Source: Planctomycetia bacterium (GTDB taxonomy: Bacteria > Planctomycetota > Planctomycetia > Pirellulales > UBA1268). From it: a DNA stretch of 18,991 nt. How positions within the stretch are numbered: the stretch's first letter is position 1; each line of letters begins with the position of its first letter. Where the stretch lies: NCBI GenBank assembly GCA_009919445.1, contig RGBY01000017.1, positions 1-18,991 of the forward strand, read 5' to 3'. A program made the position numbers and the translations under genes. Below are positions 16,001 through 18,991 of the stretch, in pieces. The notes under the pieces were generated by a model. That model was given only the letters and a program-made list of their open reading frames with translations, did not search any database and was not told the origin of the DNA.

Positions 16001-17141
16001 GGCCACCACGGCATTGGTCGGACGAATCGTCGCCAGTGCCCCAATCTCAGACCAAGACAAGCCACCGCCTTCGTCGGTTGTCGTGACCCAGCGAATCCTC
16101 GACGGGCTAGCGATCTTGATTCCCAAACTGCTGGAAACCTGGACAACCCACGCCCGGCAACTGCGGCTGTCGGTGCTTGAGCGGGTACGGGATGACAAAG
16201 CCTTTGCCAGCATTCGAGAGTTTATCGAGCGGTATGGCGTCGGGCTCTTCACGCAGCATCTGCTCACCCCGCCTTCGCTGCGAGGCATTCTGCGGGGTGG
16301 TGTACGTCCATTTTTAGAGAAGTTAGCTGACCAGCAGAACCATGAGCCCGACTGGCGGGGCGGTGCAACTGATGCCGCCGCAAACCAGCGAAATGGCTAC
16401 CCCGGTCAATTGATCGAGGCCTTGGCTTCAGGTGAGCTCCCAATGAAGCAGGCAGCCAGCCGGCTGCGGCTCGTGCTGGAGGCCGTGGCAGAAAACCATT
16501 CGGAATACCGTGACTGGAACTCGACCACGACCCAGTCTGATCGTGGTGACTACCTCTATATCCTGCTTGAGTTTTTACGGATCAAGGCTGAGTACGAGCG
16601 GATCGCCTGGACCCTCCGGCCGGTCAGCATGGCCCATCGGGTGCTGGTTCGCAGTGGCGCCGCCGAGGCGGCCACAGCCTGGCGAGAGCGGATGCAGGAA
16701 GAGACCGCTGATGCGGCTGATGAACTGGTGACGCGACTCACAACGCTGCAGCAGCAGACGGGCGTGCGGCTGGCCAGCGTGGCTGATCGGGTGCACCGGC
16801 CATTTACGGCCATGCTTGAACAGGACGAGCTTGAGTCACTGGTTGAGCCAGCAGTGCGGGAGCTGGTTAGCGGCACGGCCACCGGGGCGGGCACCCGTCT
16901 TGAGGATCAGGCCGAACATTTCCTCGGCATTGCCACCGGCTCTGGCGTCGAAGTGCCAGACTGGCTTGATCAACTCAGTGGCACGGTTGACCGGGTGCTT
17001 GAGGAGGCAGAGACAGGCGGTCTGCCCACCACTGTTGAGCGTCCGCTCTTGCCGACGAACCTCGCGGAATCACTCAACTGGAGTCGGCTACCCTGGTCGG
17101 CCTTGTTGGCTGCTGTGTCCAAAAAACAGGGTCGGTCATGA
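13053..17141 (+). CDS. Large (1362-residue) soluble protein of unknown function
   Basis: I do not recognise a characterised family. No signal peptide, transmembrane helix, Walker motif, kinase motif or metal motif is visible. The protein is Ala/Leu/Arg-rich and appears almost wholly alpha-helical, with scattered short conserved-looking blocks. Examples are F-L-H-P-A-A-S-R-P-N-Y-L-F-G-L-W-D-P (about residues 235-252), R-R-H-I-N-I-L-L-A-D-R-R-A-R-Q (about 370-384) and R-T-V-L-Y-V-P-L-S-R-G-G-R-P-D (about 911-925). An acidic, Ser-rich low-complexity linker (about 688-735) separates two helical halves, suggesting a two-part scaffold. It starts at ATG 13053 (the preceding TTG 13050 is also possible) without a Shine-Dalgarno site. 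Its TGA overlaps the next gene's ATG (17138-17141), so it is translationally coupled to the LipB-like protein. I recall similar large hypotheticals from planctomycete genomes but can name no function. Confidence 0.85.
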   Translation: MSKASSPADSVPDPLASLLGYLNFSAGAVDAAAWRAVSDLFARFEPVADDGTIVERPETAAHVADLLRAELARLQQTDPAFRDVAQAVGVIRIVFDCLLPAYRQFHRDLLEHQPAGALERPFFIAAAMQAVLATGGPWEGADSEVADRSIRHLNDYMGWRPVAVLENGQLSEPYPHERVRPLPLYVDGAGAAHGRFARLVERAVAILYEAPTDLLRQADFDPRLLNELAIDPRAFDFLHPAASRPNYLFGLWDPALIDDNGCYRRLVIQQATLEGILSWAEAPQAQAHRAEAAEESAAVLAGVMLMASGLSGHGPGAAQAGMSLAELLPRIAAYRDNFYRWLLTRLPSQHRQRLEAEAATLQQPFGGVRRHINILLADRRARQVGSVTLASVLARLGRAEAAERLAGLVPAASARMLARITSRIVAAQLAVRRDDVTALAAAHDTLDEGRNLLLRGIACGALVDPWNILGLAGQFPLHEPGGEALPDPRVDDLIGTVGNLLEAWCMVWQRACLEGAEEVAARAGEAVTEVAAWWDQFATTTVAGIPHLSGRDTLQSAREVIAVLEERRATAPAPLPAGFWREAVAEFSSARTHAAATEALLREGDFDAAMGLLVHWVSLLEGDEIDHSGSSWLLAAHRWLRAALADLSETGGHRVRRFLELVEANTAGVAELIELAATGRELSIPNEPDLAAADDSDDEQFSTDESVASAYESMVWQDSADDGTDGGMLDVDLPGGGGGHPVVAVEEAADFLTGVIMMLRQTVATGCLDAAAGRVTSTPAEIDSLLGWRQTLRRLRRAMVRAATHIVSRDQKPAPGMSPAEFDRLRWQRDAAAERLIEAALQTGETIWMLSARLALARGQVRPSARPEASEAGRQHLPKPAVGRLLAAVFVDDQVTIEQQLERIRRHLRGRTVLYVPLSRGGRPDRIIAARMRERLLERLVTMLPRRGRVEETIGLVRLAKSLESQRPPGAASVSEFDRVFEAATTALVGRIVASAPISDQDKPPPSSVVVTQRILDGLAILIPKLLETWTTHARQLRLSVLERVRDDKAFASIREFIERYGVGLFTQHLLTPPSLRGILRGGVRPFLEKLADQQNHEPDWRGGATDAAANQRNGYPGQLIEALASGELPMKQAASRLRLVLEAVAENHSEYRDWNSTTTQSDRGDYLYILLEFLRIKAEYERIAWTLRPVSMAHRVLVRSGAAEAATAWRERMQEETADAADELVTRLTTLQQQTGVRLASVADRVHRPFTAMLEQDELESLVEPAVRELVSGTATGAGTRLEDQAEHFLGIATGSGVEVPDWLDQLSGTVDRVLEEAETGGLPTTVERPLLPTNLAESLNWSRLPWSALLAAVSKKQGRS

Positions 17142-17881
17142 CGCGGGCTGATTCATCAATCGTGCCGGGGGCTGCCGCTGCCGATCGGCGGCCGCTGAGT
17201 GTCTGGCTGGCGGGTCGCATTGAGCATGACACCTACCAGTCGCTGGCCGAGCGACTGGCCTGGGAGGTGTCTGAGCCTGCCGGACGGCCGCCGACGCTGG
17301 TGATCTATGAGCCGGCAGTGGGCATTACGGTCGGCCGGCTCGGTTCCCAAACCGACATCGAACTTTCTGCTGAGGAACTCCTCACCCGCAACATTCCTGT
17401 GCGGTTCAGTGGTCGGGGTGGGGGGGCTGTTCCACACGGGCCGGGGCAGATCGGTATCGGCCTGTTTGCCCCGCTGGCGAGCCTCGGCCTTGGTCCGCAT
17501 GATGCCGGTGGCCTGGTCGAGCGATTTGAAGCCGGCTTGGAATACCCTGGTGTCTTTGGCCGCAGTGGCCTCCTGGCAACTGTCAGCCTGGCCATCCGTC
17601 GTGGCATTGTCTGGCATGGCGGGTTCGTGAATGTCTGCCCGTCTCCAGAACTCTTCCGGCAGGTGCAGACGGTCCCTGTCGCCGCCGGGCTCTCCCGGCG
17701 TACGATGGGGTCGGTGCAGGCGGAGCTCCGACGCCGGGTTCGTCTGCAAGATGCCCGCACTGCTCTCGTCCGAGACCTTACTGATGCTTTCGGCTGCAGT
17801 GAAGCCTCGATTCAGTCGGGGCTGCCGCTCCCGCCAGCGGTAAGCCATCGTCCGCTTCGTCAACATCGCAGTGCCTCATAG
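17138..17881 (+). CDS. LipB-fold (octanoyltransferase-like) protein with both catalytic residues apparently replaced
   Basis: This 247-residue member of the LipB/LplA/BirA fold carries the LipB signature R-G-G-G-A-V-P-H-G-P-G-Q (residues 93-104; E. coli LipB has R-G-G-x-x-x-x-H-G-P-G-Q) and I-R-R-G-I-V-W-H-G-G-F-V-N-V (153-166). An ungapped alignment to E. coli LipB from I-R-R-G backwards puts the catalytic lysine (K-I-C-S-L-G) at Leu145. Forwards from H-G it puts the catalytic cysteine (I-N-P-C-G) at Val179. The only nearby cysteine is Cys167. LipB normally moves octanoate from acyl carrier protein to lipoyl domains, using that Cys and Lys. This copy may be a non-transferring ligand- or domain-binding protein, or may have moved its active site. 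It starts inside the previous gene's stop (ATGA) and lipA follows after 23 bases, so a role in lipoate handling is likely even if catalysis is lost. Confidence 0.75.
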   Translation: MTRADSSIVPGAAAADRRPLSVWLAGRIEHDTYQSLAERLAWEVSEPAGRPPTLVIYEPAVGITVGRLGSQTDIELSAEELLTRNIPVRFSGRGGGAVPHGPGQIGIGLFAPLASLGLGPHDAGGLVERFEAGLEYPGVFGRSGLLATVSLAIRRGIVWHGGFVNVCPSPELFRQVQTVPVAAGLSRRTMGSVQAELRRRVRLQDARTALVRDLTDAFGCSEASIQSGLPLPPAVSHRPLRQHRSAS

Positions 17882-17904
17882 CCCTTCCAGCAGGAGCCGC
17901 CATC

Positions 17905-18867
17905 GTGACGCATGATCAGTCATCAACACCCTCGTCGAGCATCCAGTTACCCATTCTGGGAAGCCCAGCTGGAGGAGAGACTGGCTGTGGGACGCCTTCG
18001 CCGGTGATGCCGCCAGTCTCGCGGCGGCTGCCGCCGTGGCTACGACAGAATCTTGGCGAGGGGGGTGGTCATGGTGAGACAGCTGGGCTGATTGCCGAGC
18101 TTGATCTGGAAACGGTCTGCTCGTCGGCGAAGTGTCCGAACCGGCTAGAGTGCTGGTCATCGGGTACGGCCACCTTCATGATCCTTGGCAATGTCTGCAC
18201 CCGGCCCTGTGGATTCTGTTCCGTGCCGAAGGGCAAGACCGAAGAGCTTGAGGCCGACGAGCCCGAGCGGGTGGCTGAAGCGGCCCGGCGGCTAGGGCTG
18301 AAACACGTCGTGATCACCAGCGTCACCCGAGATGATCTTGCCGACGGGGGCGCTGAACATTTTCGTCGCACGGTGGCGGCTGTGCGGGAGGCGACCGGCG
18401 CCACGATTGAAGTGCTGGTTCCTGACTTCATCGGCAAGGAAGGGGCCCTTGAGCAGTTGCTAAAAGCCCGTCCGGAGGTCTTCAATCACAACACGGAAAC
18501 CGTGCCGCGACTCTACCGCAGGGTGCGGGGCCGCAAGAGCGTCTATGCCTGGACATTACAGCTGCTTGCCGATGCCAAGCGAATCATGCCGGACATCAAA
18601 ACCAAAAGCGGGTTGATGCTGGGCCTGGGAGAAACCCGTGAGGAACTGCTCGATGTCTTCGCCGACCTGCTTGATCACGGGGTCGACTTCCTGACGCTGG
18701 GGCAGTATCTGCAGCCAAGTCTCGACAGCCTGCCGGTGGAGCGGTATCTGCCGCCAGAAGAGTTTGATGAACTGGGCGATCTGGCCCGCAGCATGGGGTT
18801 TGCCCGGGTTGCCTCGGGGCCCCTGGTGCGGTCCAGCTACCACGCCCGCGAGATGGTCACAGTCTAG
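17905..18867 (+). CDS. lipA: Lipoyl synthase (radical SAM)
   Basis: LipA inserts two sulfurs into protein-bound octanoyl groups. Both iron-sulfur clusters are visible: the auxiliary cluster C72-S-S-A-K-C77-P-N-R-L-E-C83 and the radical-SAM cluster C98-T-R-P-C102-G-F-C105. The C-terminal R-S-S-Y-H-A (309-314) supplies the serine ligand. V-I-T-S-V-T-R-D-D-L, H-N-T-E-T-V-P-R-L-Y, K-S-G-L-M-L-G-L-G-E-T and L-T-L-G-Q-Y-L-Q-P are standard blocks. The GTG start at 17905 has AGGAG about ten bases upstream; ATG 18007 is an alternative that would drop a 34-residue polar, unconserved leader. Length 320 fits the family. It is the third gene of a tight run with the large unknown protein and the LipB-like protein. 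Confidence 0.96.
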   Translation: MTHDQSSTPSSSIQLPILGSPAGGETGCGTPSPVMPPVSRRLPPWLRQNLGEGGGHGETAGLIAELDLETVCSSAKCPNRLECWSSGTATFMILGNVCTRPCGFCSVPKGKTEELEADEPERVAEAARRLGLKHVVITSVTRDDLADGGAEHFRRTVAAVREATGATIEVLVPDFIGKEGALEQLLKARPEVFNHNTETVPRLYRRVRGRKSVYAWTLQLLADAKRIMPDIKTKSGLMLGLGETREELLDVFADLLDHGVDFLTLGQYLQPSLDSLPVERYLPPEEFDELGDLARSMGFARVASGPLVRSSYHAREMVTV

Positions 18868-18991
18868 CTGCCTGACCGGGCTGTATCTGTCTGTCGAAAA
18901 GCCAACGCAGGGCTTTTTCGAATCGAGCAGGCCTAGAAGCCGATGGCGTCAGAGCCGGCCAGTCGGCATACGCTGCGGTGGCCACCCCTCC
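18857..18991 (-). CDS. Possible 3' end of a gene running in from the right edge
   Basis: The minus strand is open from the right edge to a TGA at 18859-18857. It gives 44 residues that include A-D-W-P-A-L-T-P and R-F-E-K-A-L-R-W-L-F-D-R-Q-I-Q-P-G, which look protein-like. The frame would overlap the lipA stop by 11 bases in convergent orientation. I do not recognise the family. On the plus strand an ATG at 18943 is also open to the edge. Neither is proven. Confidence 0.3.
   Translation of the reverse strand, partial: GGVATAAYADWPALTPSASRPARFEKALRWLFDRQIQPGQAARL
18897..18918 (+). terminator. Candidate terminator after lipA
   Basis: AAAAGCC (18897-18903) pairs with GGCTTTT (18911-18917) across a 7-base loop, with a fifth T at 18918. 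It lies 30 bases after the lipA stop. The stem has three G-C pairs and the T-run belongs mostly to the stem, so it is modest. It would fall inside the possible minus-strand gene. Confidence 0.4.

Overview
The window is GC-rich bacterial chromosome (about 60-63% GC in the stretches I counted). It most resembles a member of the Planctomycetota, probably Pirellulales-like. This rests on the protein repertoire: a two-helix membrane protein opening with a P-E-E-Y-R-P-type stretch, a thioredoxin/trypsin-like fusion, a large lineage-type hypothetical protein and a short E-L-Y tail membrane protein. Weak or absent Shine-Dalgarno sites at several starts fit too. I could run no database search, so the taxonomy is inference.

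Left region (1-4213): the 3' part of a membrane protein gene on + meets a minus-strand group convergently. That group, in transcription order, is metG (methionyl-tRNA synthetase), a UspA-type gene and epmA (EF-P lysyltransferase). Two things are wrong here. metG is split by a one-base frame change in a run of seven C/G, which puts its C-terminal tRNA-binding domain in another frame. Between the usp and epmA remnants lies a segment of about 195 bp at roughly 40% GC. It encodes a piece of an unrelated BNR/sortilin-type propeller protein, fused in frame to UspA exactly at the shared Gly-Thr-His-Gly-Arg-Gly motif. Both usp (3') and epmA (5') are truncated there, so this is either a real rearrangement with foreign filler DNA or an assembly chimera.

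Middle region (4606-11375, + strand): an exported thioredoxin plus trypsin-like protease fusion, a histidine phosphatase, an exported M28 metallopeptidase, a 90-residue lipoyl-like domain lacking the modifiable lysine that overlaps lnt (apolipoprotein N-acyltransferase) by ATGA, a membrane-anchored coiled-coil protein and a 47-residue membrane protein. A PQQ-like propeller protein (12776-11391, minus) converges on the last of these.

Right region (13053-18867, + strand): a 1362-residue protein of unknown function overlaps by ATGA a LipB-fold protein in which both catalytic residues (Lys and Cys) appear replaced. Intact lipA (lipoyl synthase) follows after 23 bases, so these three look like one operon. 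A lipoyl-like domain without its lysine, a LipB-like protein without its catalytic pair and a normal LipA within 10 kb is the most biologically suggestive pattern here. I see no CRISPR array, tRNA, rRNA, insertion sequence or phage gene.
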